From an uncultured Chloroflexota bacterium (GTDB taxonomy: Bacteria; Chloroflexota; Chloroflexia; Chloroflexales; Roseiflexaceae), in NCBI GenBank assembly GCA_937876225.1, contig CALFIC010000129.1, positions 7,906 to 71,905 on the forward strand: a DNA stretch of 64,000 nucleotides, written 5' to 3'. The notes below the pieces were generated by a model. It saw nothing but the letters and a program-made list of their open reading frames with translations, was not told the DNA's origin and did not search any database. This document shows positions 1 to 8,098 of the stretch, in pieces. A program made the translations under genes and the position numbers. Positions within the stretch are counted from its first letter, which is position 1; every line of letters starts with the position of its first letter.

Positions 1-351
1 AAATATCACCAACACGGCGCCGGCGTTGACGGCGGCAATGGCATGTTGGACGGCGTCACGGTCACCTTGGCCCCGTTTGACGGGGATGATAGGCATGCGT
101 TTGACCCACCAGCCGTACCACCAGCCCTGTAAAAGATCGTGTTTGGCGAACCACCATGGTTGATAGGCCATCGGTAATCCCCAGCCAATCAAGGGGATGT
201 CGTGCCATTCGAGGTGATTACACACCAAAATCATGCCACGACTGCGGCTCGGCAGGTTTTCGCCACCAATTACCTGCCAATGCACCAGCCCTAGCCAATT
301 ACACAGCGACACAATCCCCGTAATGATGCGGTAACTGATGGTGCTGAGCAT
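1..351 (-). CDS. PlsC-family acyltransferase, C-terminus outside window
   Basis: Only the first 117 codons lie in the window; the reading frame is open to base 1. The family transfers an acyl chain to a (lyso)phosphatidic-acid-type acceptor at the cytoplasmic membrane. The HX4D catalytic motif is visible as NHLEWHD (H46, D51), and the sequence reaches the start of the FPEG motif at the edge. It closely resembles the gene immediately upstream (same N-terminal length and same HX4D position), so the two are tandem paralogues. The start at 351 lies 2 bases beyond the stop of that gene, which suggests translational coupling. The acyl acceptor cannot be told from sequence. Confidence 0.85.
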   Translation of the reverse strand, partial: MLSTISYRIITGIVSLCNWLGLVHWQVIGGENLPSRSRGMILVCNHLEWHDIPLIGWGLPMAYQPWWFAKHDLLQGWWYGWWVKRMPIIPVKRGQGDRDAVQHAIAAVNAGAVLVIF

Positions 352-352
352 A

Positions 353-1036
353 CTAGACTACAGGTGTTGTCGCAGACTGTGCTTGGTACTCGGCCACTTC
401 GGCAGCATACACGCCATGGAGTTCGGCTGGCATCAACGCGCCAATGTGAATCATGATTTCGGCAGTGAGGCGGGCCATTTCATTGGCGGGGATTTTGTCA
501 CTGCTCGGGTCACTCACGGTGGGGTAATAGGGTTTACCGATAATCAAGTGACGTTTGCTAAACCAAAACTTGCGTTGATTGCCAATGATGGCCATGGGTA
601 CAATCGGTGCCCCGGCACGCAGGGCAATCCGAGCCGTGCCCCCCCGCCCTTGTTGGAGCTTGCCATCAAAACTGCGGGTGCCTTCGGGGAATACGACGAG
701 TACAGCGCCTTCTTTGACTTTTTCGGCGGCGCGATCAATGGCTTGAATGTCGCGTTGACCCCGTTTGACGGGAATGACTTGCATCATGGTAAACCATTTA
801 CCAAACAGCCCATCCACCACTTCGACTTTGGCGAACCACCAGCCACGGTGTGACAACGGCAACCCCCAGCCAATCATGGGGATATCGTGCCATTGCACAT
901 GGTTGCAGGCCAGCACGAGCCCTTGGGGGCGCGGGGGCAAGTTTTCGCGACCAGACACGCGCCAGTCAATCAAACGCAGGCGATTGCAAATTTCCATCAA
1001 CGAAATAATCACGAAGTAATTGATAAAACTCAGCAT
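353..1036 (-). CDS. 1-acyl-sn-glycerol-3-phosphate acyltransferase-like (PlsC family)
   Basis: A 227-residue protein with a hydrophobic N-terminus, HX4D motif NHVQWHD (H46, D51) and FPEGTR at about residues 116-121, the two signature blocks of PlsC/LPLAT acyltransferases. It is likely to act at the inner membrane in phospholipid synthesis or in modification of a glycerolipid or glycolipid. The ATG at 1036 is preceded by a GAGGAG ribosome site. It is the first of two tandem paralogues and follows a DUF2231 membrane-protein gene by 15 bases, so the three genes probably form one transcript. Family assignment is firm; substrate is unknown. Confidence 0.88.
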   Translation of the reverse strand: MLSFINYFVIISLMEICNRLRLIDWRVSGRENLPPRPQGLVLACNHVQWHDIPMIGWGLPLSHRGWWFAKVEVVDGLFGKWFTMMQVIPVKRGQRDIQAIDRAAEKVKEGAVLVVFPEGTRSFDGKLQQGRGGTARIALRAGAPIVPMAIIGNQRKFWFSKRHLIIGKPYYPTVSDPSSDKIPANEMARLTAEIMIHIGALMPAELHGVYAAEVAEYQAQSATTPVV

Positions 1037-1051
1037 GTGCTCCTCATTGCA

Positions 1052-1501
1052 TTACGGTAAACGACCGAGCTGCAAGGCATACACCATATGCCCGCCGCTC
1101 CACCCAGAACAAACGATTAACAACAATACCACCACCATATACCCCAAAAACTGCCGATAGTGTGGATGTTCCCACGCCACGCCAGTCATGCGGCGGCGTC
1201 GTTGCCATGCCATCCACAGCATCACAAACAGACCAATTGCACTCACCGCGTGCAGATTGATCCATGTAAGCGCATTGCTAGGGGTATGCGGGTCCGCGAG
1301 GCGATTGACGGCATCGATGGTGCCTGTGATGAGGCTGGGAATGAGTGCCACCCACCCAAACACCACCAAATAATAGCCTGATTGTTCAATATGACTCAGG
1401 CGCCGATACCACCCATAACCGATAAAACAGGCGGCGGCAACAATGGCGCCAATGGGGACATGCACTGTCGCAGGATGGAGTATGATATCACGGTAGTCCA
1501 T
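1052..1501 (-). CDS. DUF2231-like integral membrane protein
   Basis: A 149-residue protein with about four predicted membrane segments (roughly 13-30, 45-62, 82-100 and 118-138). The opening HPATVHVPIGA segment is typical of DUF2231 proteins, where conserved histidines sit near the membrane face; no activity is established. A GAGGTC ribosome site precedes the ATG. It heads the run with the two PlsC paralogues and is divergent from the copper-domain-like cassette on the other strand; the 76-base gap holds a TATAAT hexamer at about 1530. Function unknown; a redox or metal role is only a guess. Confidence 0.75.
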   Translation of the reverse strand: MDYRDIILHPATVHVPIGAIVAAACFIGYGWYRRLSHIEQSGYYLVVFGWVALIPSLITGTIDAVNRLADPHTPSNALTWINLHAVSAIGLFVMLWMAWQRRRRMTGVAWEHPHYRQFLGYMVVVLLLIVCSGWSGGHMVYALQLGRLP

Positions 1502-1577
1502 CGAATGACCTCATTTGGTGCGACACGGCGTTATAATACCACATCATATCAGGGCAGGATGCCTAGAGGAAGGGTGT

Positions 1578-2918
1578 ATGCAACGTGTTACTCCATGGCT
1601 TTTGGTACTTTTTATTATAGCAGTATGTTGGCCGTTGCATGCCTCTGCTCATGGCATTATTGCAGGTGGATCTAAAGTACTCGATGTCCAAGCAGGGAGC
1701 TATCCGCTCCGGATTGAAGTAATTGTGCCTACTGGTGCCCCCGCCTTGCTTACTGTCAAAGTGTGGCCCCAACGTGACGTGGTTGGTGCATCTCAGTTGA
1801 CTTTGACTGCGACCCAGCAAGAGTCACGCGCTACGGTAAGCCAGCAAATCAACGTTCCTGCTGGTCCACGGATGATCTCGGTGTTTGATGTCACCGTGCC
1901 ACAAACGGGGGCTTGGGAATTACGCCTGCAAATCCAAGATGCCACCAAAGAAATTGGCGTGGCGACGGTGCCAATGACCATCTACCCCAACACCATTCCC
2001 CCGCTCACGATCCCCATGTTCGTGGCAGTGGCAATCCTGGCGTTGGTATTGTTTAGTACGACTATTTGGCCCGAAGCTCGGCCATGGGTACGCACGATTC
2101 AGGCGCATGGGTTTACCGCATCGCTGAGTATCACCATCGTGATTGGAGTGATGATGGTATGGCCTAATCTACGAGTCGACATCCCGACGGTCGATACGAC
2201 GAGTCGCCCCTATGCCGTCACCCATATTGTTCCGGTGCATGATACGCAACGTAACATCGATCAACTGCAAATTTTGGTGAATGACGGCTCGACGGGATTG
2301 CCAGTCGATGATGTGGTATTGCACCACCAGGCCTTGATGCATGTGGTGGTGATTGATCCGGTGTCGCATACGTTTTTGCATATTCACCCGGCACGGACTG
2401 CCCCCGGACAATATATCGTCGACCTACCCGAAATTGCCCAAGGTACTTATGACGTCGCCATCGAAATCGAGCGAGTCAATAGTGGTTCGCAAGTGACCCA
2501 TCAGCTGGTATCGTTGGGGGTTGCTAGCGCACAGGCGTTTCCGGCTCCGGTGACCCTGCCGGCGACGATTCAATCTGGCAATTACACGCTGCGCGTGCAG
2601 ACGATGACTCCGGCTCGAGTGGGAGTGCCCGTCCAATTGCAGGTAGATGCAACCAACGCAGGGCAACCCGTCGCCGCCCTTGATTTTTGGTTGGGGATGC
2701 GTGGTCACATGATTGTGCGCAACCCCAATGGTGCCATATTTGGGCATATTCATGCAGTGGGGGCGATGAATGAGGCCTTCCAGCCCGTTAGTGTTGCTGG
2801 CAATCAGGTCGCATTTGTGTATGCCTTCCCTACTGCCGAAACGTACGCCGTCTGGGTCCAACTCATGATTGACGGTACCTTGATTACGCTGCCCGTCCAA
2901 ATCACAGTGATGCCCTAA
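1578..2918 (+). CDS. membrane-anchored protein with two His-rich HxHP-type domains
   Basis: I start this at the ATG at 1578, which has a GAGGAAGG ribosome site and is followed by a signal peptide (LLVLFIIAVCWPLHASAHG); an upstream in-frame ATG at 1515 lacks these. The 446-residue protein has an extracytoplasmic beta-rich domain (about 30-150), two membrane segments (about 155-175 and 188-206) and two C-terminal beta domains with Met/His motifs (HQALMHVVVID, FLHIHPA; RGHMIVRNP, FGHIHAVG). Such motifs occur in YtkA/FixH-like and copper-handling proteins, so metal binding outside the membrane is a reasonable inference. It is followed after 15 bases by a lipoprotein with a YtkA-like fold. No exact family recognised. 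Confidence 0.7.
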   Translation: MQRVTPWLLVLFIIAVCWPLHASAHGIIAGGSKVLDVQAGSYPLRIEVIVPTGAPALLTVKVWPQRDVVGASQLTLTATQQESRATVSQQINVPAGPRMISVFDVTVPQTGAWELRLQIQDATKEIGVATVPMTIYPNTIPPLTIPMFVAVAILALVLFSTTIWPEARPWVRTIQAHGFTASLSITIVIGVMMVWPNLRVDIPTVDTTSRPYAVTHIVPVHDTQRNIDQLQILVNDGSTGLPVDDVVLHHQALMHVVVIDPVSHTFLHIHPARTAPGQYIVDLPEIAQGTYDVAIEIERVNSGSQVTHQLVSLGVASAQAFPAPVTLPATIQSGNYTLRVQTMTPARVGVPVQLQVDATNAGQPVAALDFWLGMRGHMIVRNPNGAIFGHIHAVGAMNEAFQPVSVAGNQVAFVYAFPTAETYAVWVQLMIDGTLITLPVQITVMP

Positions 2919-2933
2919 TTACGAGAGGAATGT

Positions 2934-3305
2934 ATGAAACATGTTGGCATGTGGCTGTTGTTTTTGGTGCTATTGGTCGCCTGTACCAATCCGTCGACGT
3001 ACCTGCAGAGTCAGCATTTTGGGATTACGGTGGCGGTGAGCCCCAATGGAATTGGCACCCGGCCAATCACGGTCACGTTGACTGATTCTGGTAAAAAACC
3101 ACTCACCGATGCCACGATTACCGTGACTGCCGTGATGACTCAACACGGTATGTTGGGAGTGCCATTGACGCTGACGAGCCACCCCGATGGTACGTATACC
3201 AGCGACGCCCTCGACCTCAATATGGCCGGTGAATGGCAATTGCAACTGCAGATTGTGCAGGGCAATCGCACCGACACCGTCACGATTCCCGTCGTCGTTA
3301 AATAG
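2934..3305 (+). CDS. YtkA/FixH-like lipoprotein
   Basis: A 123-residue secreted lipoprotein: a short hydrophobic N-terminus ends in the lipobox LLVAC (Cys17), and the rest is one beta-sandwich with the pattern of YtkA-like/FixH-type domains (a KKPLTDATITV strand, a MTQHGM loop and a Y/WQLQLQI final strand). The MTQHGM loop could bind a metal. An AGAGGAATGT ribosome site precedes the ATG. It is co-transcribed with the upstream HxHP membrane protein, and a strong hairpin terminator follows. A role in copper delivery or periplasmic redox is inferred from relatives only. Confidence 0.72.
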   Translation: MKHVGMWLLFLVLLVACTNPSTYLQSQHFGITVAVSPNGIGTRPITVTLTDSGKKPLTDATITVTAVMTQHGMLGVPLTLTSHPDGTYTSDALDLNMAGEWQLQLQIVQGNRTDTVTIPVVVK

Positions 3306-3320
3306 TTTTTGACAAAACGA

Positions 3321-3362
3321 AACCACCCAACCCTGCTGGATAGACCAATAGGCTGGGTGGTT
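3321..3362. terminator. bidirectional intrinsic terminator
   Basis: AACCACCCA (3321-3329) pairs perfectly with TGGGTGGTT (3354-3362), flanked by short T-runs in both directions. It sits between the convergent lipoprotein and MOSC genes and can stop both. Confidence 0.75.
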
Positions 3363-3379
3363 TTGGTGTGGGTATGTCT

Positions 3380-4168
3380 TTAGCGCAAGATGACGGGGTC
3401 GCCGACCTGAATTACGCCACTACCACGATGTACCAGATTTTGCCCAAAAATCACCCCTAACGCCTGTTTGCGGAAGGTACTGAGGGTCGCCAATGGCTCG
3501 TGAATGCGCTCGCCCGTCAGCTGATCGGTGGTGGTGACCGTGCAGCGTGCACACGGTTTGACGGCTGTCATGGCGACGTGGCCGACCTGCAACTCACGCC
3601 AGTTGTCTTCGGCCCAGGCTTCGGCACCGCTGACCACGATATTGGGGCGGAAGCGATCCATGCCGATTGGGATTTCGAGGCGAGTGTTGAGGTCTAACAG
3701 CGATGCCTCGTTGGTAATCAAACTCGCATAGCCATCAGCAAAGCTGACGGCATCACTAGGATGGGTGGCGTATTTGGGGTCGACGTGGCGGCGGTAGCCC
3801 AAGGCCATGCGTACCAATCGACACGGTTGCCCGAGCACCTGGCTCAACCATTCAGCTACCTCGTTGCCTTGGTCGACCACGGTGCTGGTATTGCGCCAAA
3901 TGGTAACCAGACGGGTGACGCCGGTGTGCACCGGCGTAATCTGGATAGGTGCGTAATGATCGTAGGCTAACTGCCAGCCGGTTAGCGTAGCAGTGACGAC
4001 GATGCGGGCCATGGCGGGGACTTCGCGTTGCGACAAAAACTTACCGTTGTTATCGACCACCAAGTAGCGCCGATCATCGGCGAGGCCGATGTCTTCGACC
4101 ATGGCGCTGGTGACGGATACGCCGCGGCATCCTTTGATGGGGTAAATATGGAGGGCACTAATCTGCAT
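3380..4168 (-). CDS. MOSC domain protein with MOSC N-terminal barrel
   Basis: A 262-residue protein with an N-terminal beta-barrel domain (MOSC_N, opening ISALHIYPIKGCRG) and a C-terminal MOSC domain holding the conserved Cys (VKPCARCTVTTTD). The fold is that of the molybdenum-cofactor sulfurase C-terminal region and of YcbX/mARC-type proteins, which reduce N-hydroxylated compounds with Mo cofactor. I place the start at the ATG at 4168, preceded by AAAGGAACAGAGGCG; an upstream in-frame ATG at 4204 lies inside the adenosyltransferase gene. It follows that gene by 14 bases, so they are probably co-transcribed. Whether it binds Mo cofactor was not tested. Confidence 0.83.
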   Translation of the reverse strand: MQISALHIYPIKGCRGVSVTSAMVEDIGLADDRRYLVVDNNGKFLSQREVPAMARIVVTATLTGWQLAYDHYAPIQITPVHTGVTRLVTIWRNTSTVVDQGNEVAEWLSQVLGQPCRLVRMALGYRRHVDPKYATHPSDAVSFADGYASLITNEASLLDLNTRLEIPIGMDRFRPNIVVSGAEAWAEDNWRELQVGHVAMTAVKPCARCTVTTTDQLTGERIHEPLATLSTFRKQALGVIFGQNLVHRGSGVIQVGDPVILR

Positions 4169-4182
4169 CGCCTCTGTTCCTT

Positions 4183-4728
4183 TCATTTCGTGGGTTGTTG
4201 CCACGGTACATCGGCGACGCCGGCCAAATGATTAGCGGCGCGGGCGGCCACAAACAAAAAGTCCGACAAGCGATTGAGGTACATGCTAATCACGGGGCTA
4301 CAGGCTTCTTCACGGGCGAGGCTGACCACGTGTCGTTCGGCGCGGCGACAAATCGTCCGGGCTAAATGCAGGTGGGCTGCCGCCAGATTGCCCCCAGGCA
4401 AAATGAATTGGGTCAGTGGCGGCAGGATGGCTTCGAATTGGTCAATGGCCTGTTCGAGCACGGCGACATCACTATCGCCGACCCGTGGGATTTTGGCGGC
4501 TTGGCCAGGGGTCGCCAAATCGGCTCCCACTACGAACAGCTGGTTTTGCACGGTCATCAAGATGGCATCGAGCTCGGCGGCCACGCCAGCGGCTCGTACA
4601 ACGCCGATAGCGGCGTTGCATTCATCGACGGTGCCGTAGGCTTGCACGCGGATGGTGTCTTTGGACACTCGCAAGCCGCCCCACAAGCCGGTCTCGCCGT
4701 CATCACCCGTTTTGGTATAGATTTTCAT
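4183..4728 (-). CDS. corrinoid (cob(I)alamin) adenosyltransferase, PduO type
   Basis: A 181-residue cytoplasmic enzyme that transfers adenosyl from ATP to cob(I)alamin to give coenzyme B12. The N-terminal phosphate-binding motif YTKTGDDGETGL, the central VDECNAAIG helix and the C-terminal RTICRRAERHVV and NRLSDFLFVAARAAN blocks are all typical of the PduO family, and the length is standard. No B12 biosynthesis genes are nearby, so it may serve salvage or a B12 enzyme elsewhere. It lies just downstream of the aspS terminator and upstream of the MOSC gene. Confidence 0.93.
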   Translation of the reverse strand: MKIYTKTGDDGETGLWGGLRVSKDTIRVQAYGTVDECNAAIGVVRAAGVAAELDAILMTVQNQLFVVGADLATPGQAAKIPRVGDSDVAVLEQAIDQFEAILPPLTQFILPGGNLAAAHLHLARTICRRAERHVVSLAREEACSPVISMYLNRLSDFLFVAARAANHLAGVADVPWQQPTK

Positions 4729-4742
4729 TACGTTCCTTCTTG

Positions 4743-4778
4743 TAAAAAAACTCCGCCGTACATGGTGGTACGGCGGAG
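4743..4778 (-). terminator. intrinsic terminator downstream of aspS
   Basis: CTCCGCCGTA (4751-4760) and TACGGCGGAG (4769-4778) form a perfect 10-bp stem with an 8-base loop. On the minus strand it is followed by a run of seven T. It separates aspS from the adenosyltransferase gene. Confidence 0.9.
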
Positions 4779-4791
4779 TGCATTGGTCGCA

Positions 4792-6555
4792 TTAGCGCAG
4801 TTTGATATGCAGGTCGCGCAATTGTTTTTCTTCGACGGGGGAGGGAGCTCCCATCATCAAATCTTGAGCTTGTTGGGTCTTGGGGAAGGCCACGACTTCG
4901 CGGATAGTGGCTTCGTCTGCCAAAATCATGGCGATGCGGTCGATCCCCGGGGCGATACCACCGTGAGGTGGGGCACCGAACTCGAAGGCTTCCAGCATAT
5001 GCCCGAATTGGAGCAACGATGTTTCGCGGCTGATTCCGAGCAAGTCGAACAACTTTTGCTGTACGTCGCGTTGGTGGATACGAATCGAGCCACTGGCTAC
5101 TTCGTAGCCGTTGAGCACCAAGTCGTAGGCTTTGGCGCGTACTTTGCCCGGGTCGCTGTCCATCAAGCCCACATCGCTATCGAGCGGGGCGGTGAAGGGG
5201 TGGTGAGCGGCGTCCCAACGGTTTTCGCCGTCGTTCCATTCCAGTAATGGGAAGTCGATAATCCAGGCGAATTTGAGCAGATTGGGGTCGGCCAAGTTGA
5301 GCCGGCTGGCAAATTCACGGCGGATTTTGTCGAGAACGGCCGTAACCACTTTGTGGCTATCGGCCACGATGACCACCATGTCGCCGGCTTGGGCTTCACA
5401 AGCGGTCAAAATTGCTTGCATCTCGCTGGGGTCTACTTGCTTGGCAAACGACGAGCGCAATTCGGCGCCGTCGGCGGGCAAGGCAGCCCACAACAAGCCT
5501 TTGGCGCCGTTTTGTTTGGCGATGTCGATGACTTCGTCGATTTGCTTGCGCGAATAGGCGGCCACGCCGGGGATACGGATGGCTTTGATTTGGCCACCGC
5601 TCTGAACGGCGCTACTAAACAGCGTAAAGGGCGAATTCGCCAACAACGCCGTCAGATTCACCAATTCCAGCCCGTAGCGCAGGTCAGGTTTGTCCGAGCC
5701 ATAGCGTTCGACGGCTTCGCTGTAGGTCAAGCGTGGGAATGGCGAAAGGGTGTGTTTGTGGGGCACGACTGCCGGCACCATTTCGGTAAACAAGCGCTCG
5801 ACGACATCGAGCACGTCGTCCATATCCACAAACGACATTTCCATGTCGAGCTGGGTGAATTCGGGTTGACGATCGGCGCGCAAGTCTTCGTCGCGGAAGC
5901 AGCGGGCGATTTGGAAGTAGCGGTCGAACCCGGCCACCATCAACAATTGTTTCATTTGTTGGGGTGATTGGGGTAATGCAAAGAACTCCCCTTCGTGGAC
6001 GCGGCTCGGGACGAGATAGTCGCGAGCCCCTTCGGGGGTTGATTTGGTCAAAATCGGTGTTTCGATTTCGAGGAAGTGCTCTTTGTCGAGGAAGTCGCGA
6101 ATGAATTTGACGAAGCGGTGGCGCATAATCAAATTCCGTTGCATCCGCTCGCGGCGCAAATCGAGGTAGCGATATTTGAGACGGAGGGGTTCTTCTTCGT
6201 TGCCGTCGCGGTTAATCATCAACGGCGTCTGTTTGGCGGCGTTGAGGACTTCCACGGCGACTGCTTTGACTTCGATACCACCGGTGGCAATATCGGGGTT
6301 GGTTGCTTCAGCGGGGCGAGTGCGTACCACGCCCGTGACCTTGAGTACATATTCACTACGGGCATCAGCGGCAATGGCATGCACTGCGGCATCATCGGCT
6401 GCGTCGAATACCACTTGGGTGATGCCATAGCGATCACGCAAGTCAATGAAAATCAAGGGGCCGTGGTCACGGCGGCGATGAACCCACCCTGCCAATGTGA
6501 TGGTTTGGTCGTGATGGCTGGGACGGAGCTCACCACACGTATGGGTACGAAACAT
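4792..6555 (-). CDS. aspS: aspartate--tRNA ligase
   Basis: Class II aminoacyl-tRNA synthetase charging tRNA-Asp (and possibly tRNA-Asn if the enzyme is non-discriminating). Domains in order: OB-fold anticodon-binding domain (about 1-110, CGELRPSH and GWVHRRRDHG), catalytic core with motif 2 FRDEDLRADRQPEFTQLD, a GAD insertion (about 290-400), and motif 3 GIAPGIDRIAMIL near the C-terminus. The 587-residue length is normal for the bacterial type. I take the ATG at 6555 (AAGAGGTAG ribosome site, start MFRTHTCGELR) and not the upstream in-frame ATG at 6588. Confidence 0.97.
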   Translation of the reverse strand: MFRTHTCGELRPSHHDQTITLAGWVHRRRDHGPLIFIDLRDRYGITQVVFDAADDAAVHAIAADARSEYVLKVTGVVRTRPAEATNPDIATGGIEVKAVAVEVLNAAKQTPLMINRDGNEEEPLRLKYRYLDLRRERMQRNLIMRHRFVKFIRDFLDKEHFLEIETPILTKSTPEGARDYLVPSRVHEGEFFALPQSPQQMKQLLMVAGFDRYFQIARCFRDEDLRADRQPEFTQLDMEMSFVDMDDVLDVVERLFTEMVPAVVPHKHTLSPFPRLTYSEAVERYGSDKPDLRYGLELVNLTALLANSPFTLFSSAVQSGGQIKAIRIPGVAAYSRKQIDEVIDIAKQNGAKGLLWAALPADGAELRSSFAKQVDPSEMQAILTACEAQAGDMVVIVADSHKVVTAVLDKIRREFASRLNLADPNLLKFAWIIDFPLLEWNDGENRWDAAHHPFTAPLDSDVGLMDSDPGKVRAKAYDLVLNGYEVASGSIRIHQRDVQQKLFDLLGISRETSLLQFGHMLEAFEFGAPPHGGIAPGIDRIAMILADEATIREVVAFPKTQQAQDLMMGAPSPVEEKQLRDLHIKLR

Positions 6556-6637
6556 AAAATCTACCTCTTGTAGCACGGTGCCATGCAAAATGACATACTT
6601 GCACTATTATACCATTGTGATTGTGGGTATGAGATTC

Positions 6638-7405
6638 TTAGCGTTTGCGTTTGGATTTGCGCGCCACCACGATAATCTGCTCACTGGTACTATCGTACGG
6701 ATTGAGCTCATAATCACCATAGACCGCTTCGAGCTGGAAGCCAGCGCGTGCGAGGAGATGCTCGATTTCGTAACGCCACAACCAGCGCATGGCAAAGGCC
6801 GCATTGTGGCGTTGCACCCGCTGGTTGCTATCAATGATATCGTACATAAAGACCACGTTGATGAGCTGTTGGGCGACATCGGCCCATTGGGCCACAAATT
6901 TCTGGACGGCGCGGCCATCTGGTAACGGGAATGTTTTGTCGAGCATTACATCGCCATGATAATCAGGCAACGCCCGCACATCGGGATTGAACAAATCAAT
7001 CACCAACGTGCCCGTCGGGCGTAGGGCAGCATGCAATGTGCCCAGTGCGGACAGTTGATCTTCGACGCTGAGCATGTGCATAAACGAATTGAGCGCCACA
7101 ATCGCCAGACTATAGCGAGTGTCGCTGGCCCAGTTACGGATGTCGCCGTGGTGCAGGGTCAACGGCAGGCTGGGGTCTTGGTCGTGAGCGCGTTGGGCTA
7201 CGGCCAGCATTTCGGGTGAACTATCGACGCCTGTTACGTCGTAGCCCGATTTGGCCAACGGTAGCGCAACCCGGCCCGTGCCACACATGAATTCGAGGAT
7301 GGGGCCTTTGGTGCGGCGGGCCAGGGCGCGATAAAAATCAACGTCATCGTGGACGCCGGCGAAATCCACCGCATACAGTTCTGCGATGGAAGCGTATTCT
7401 TGCAT
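6638..7405 (-). CDS. class I SAM-dependent methyltransferase
   Basis: A 255-residue protein with a Rossmann-type methyltransferase fold. Motif I is ILEFMCGTGRVALPLA (about residues 36-51), the acidic residue after strand 2 is in VTGVDSS, and motif II/III is in HHGDIRNW. These bind S-adenosylmethionine; the acceptor is unknown. The N-terminal YASIAELYAVDFAG pattern is common in small-molecule methyltransferases. It follows a SUFU-domain gene by 15 bases and is probably the last gene of the LCP-SUFU-methyltransferase transcript. Confidence 0.85.
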   Translation of the reverse strand: MQEYASIAELYAVDFAGVHDDVDFYRALARRTKGPILEFMCGTGRVALPLAKSGYDVTGVDSSPEMLAVAQRAHDQDPSLPLTLHHGDIRNWASDTRYSLAIVALNSFMHMLSVEDQLSALGTLHAALRPTGTLVIDLFNPDVRALPDYHGDVMLDKTFPLPDGRAVQKFVAQWADVAQQLINVVFMYDIIDSNQRVQRHNAAFAMRWLWRYEIEHLLARAGFQLEAVYGDYELNPYDSTSEQIIVVARKSKRKR

Positions 7406-7420
7406 GGTACGTGCTTTCGC

Positions 7421-8098
7421 TTATATCAGGCTACGCCGGAGCAAATCCGAATCGTAGCGTTGGCTGTGTTGTTCATGCAGAAACGCCTCAAATGCCTCGA
7501 CCCCTTGGGTACGCAATAATTGGCGTTCGGCGCGACTAATTGGCAAAATCCACAATGTTTGAATATAGGCCTGTGGATGATCAATTTCCCCTGCCGGGTT
7601 GGGGTCATAGATGTGTGGGTCATCGAGGAATGGATAGGTGAAATACAAATACTCGAGGGCCGAATTTGGCACAATCGGCTCCCCAATTGGCATCACATAG
7701 CCAGCTCCGATTTCGAGGTTATGGATGTGGGGATGCTCGGCAATCATCAACAAAATCTCGCACACCGCTTCGGCATACACATTGCTGGCATGCATCATGT
7801 ATTCGTGGCGTATGCCGCGAGGGTCACGGCTACTCAATGTGCTGTTTGGGATGGGTGATCGTGACGCCCCCACCGTGCAAAATACATCATACAAGGGGTT
7901 TTGTTGGAACACACAAATCGAAAAATGTGCCGAGATGGAATTGTGGATGCCTTCGGCCCCTTGTTTGGGGCGCGCCCCAAACCGGAAGGTGGGTGTGCCC
8001 TTCCAGCGCAAGAGGCGGTCATAATACAACACTGCGGGGTCGGCTTCTTTATCCCAACGCTGGCTCAATTGTGCACGATATGGATCAACGATACTCAT
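7421..8098 (-). CDS. SUFU-domain protein
   Basis: A 225-residue cytoplasmic protein. The middle and end (SNVYAEAVCEILLMIAEHP, LWILPISRAERQLLRTQGV) match the bacterial suppressor-of-fused (SUFU) domain. Family members are often immunity or accessory proteins in bacteria, but function here is not known. The start ATG overlaps the stop of the upstream LCP gene (ATGA, 8095-8098), so the two are translationally coupled; a methyltransferase follows after 15 bases. No toxin gene is seen next to it. Confidence 0.72.
   Translation of the reverse strand: MSIVDPYRAQLSQRWDKEADPAVLYYDRLLRWKGTPTFRFGARPKQGAEGIHNSISAHFSICVFQQNPLYDVFCTVGASRSPIPNSTLSSRDPRGIRHEYMMHASNVYAEAVCEILLMIAEHPHIHNLEIGAGYVMPIGEPIVPNSALEYLYFTYPFLDDPHIYDPNPAGEIDHPQAYIQTLWILPISRAERQLLRTQGVEAFEAFLHEQHSQRYDSDLLRRSLI

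Noticed and set aside
4366..5247. 293-codon open frame on the plus strand
   Set aside because: Lies antisense over the adenosyltransferase and aspS genes, both certain; it crosses the aspS terminator.
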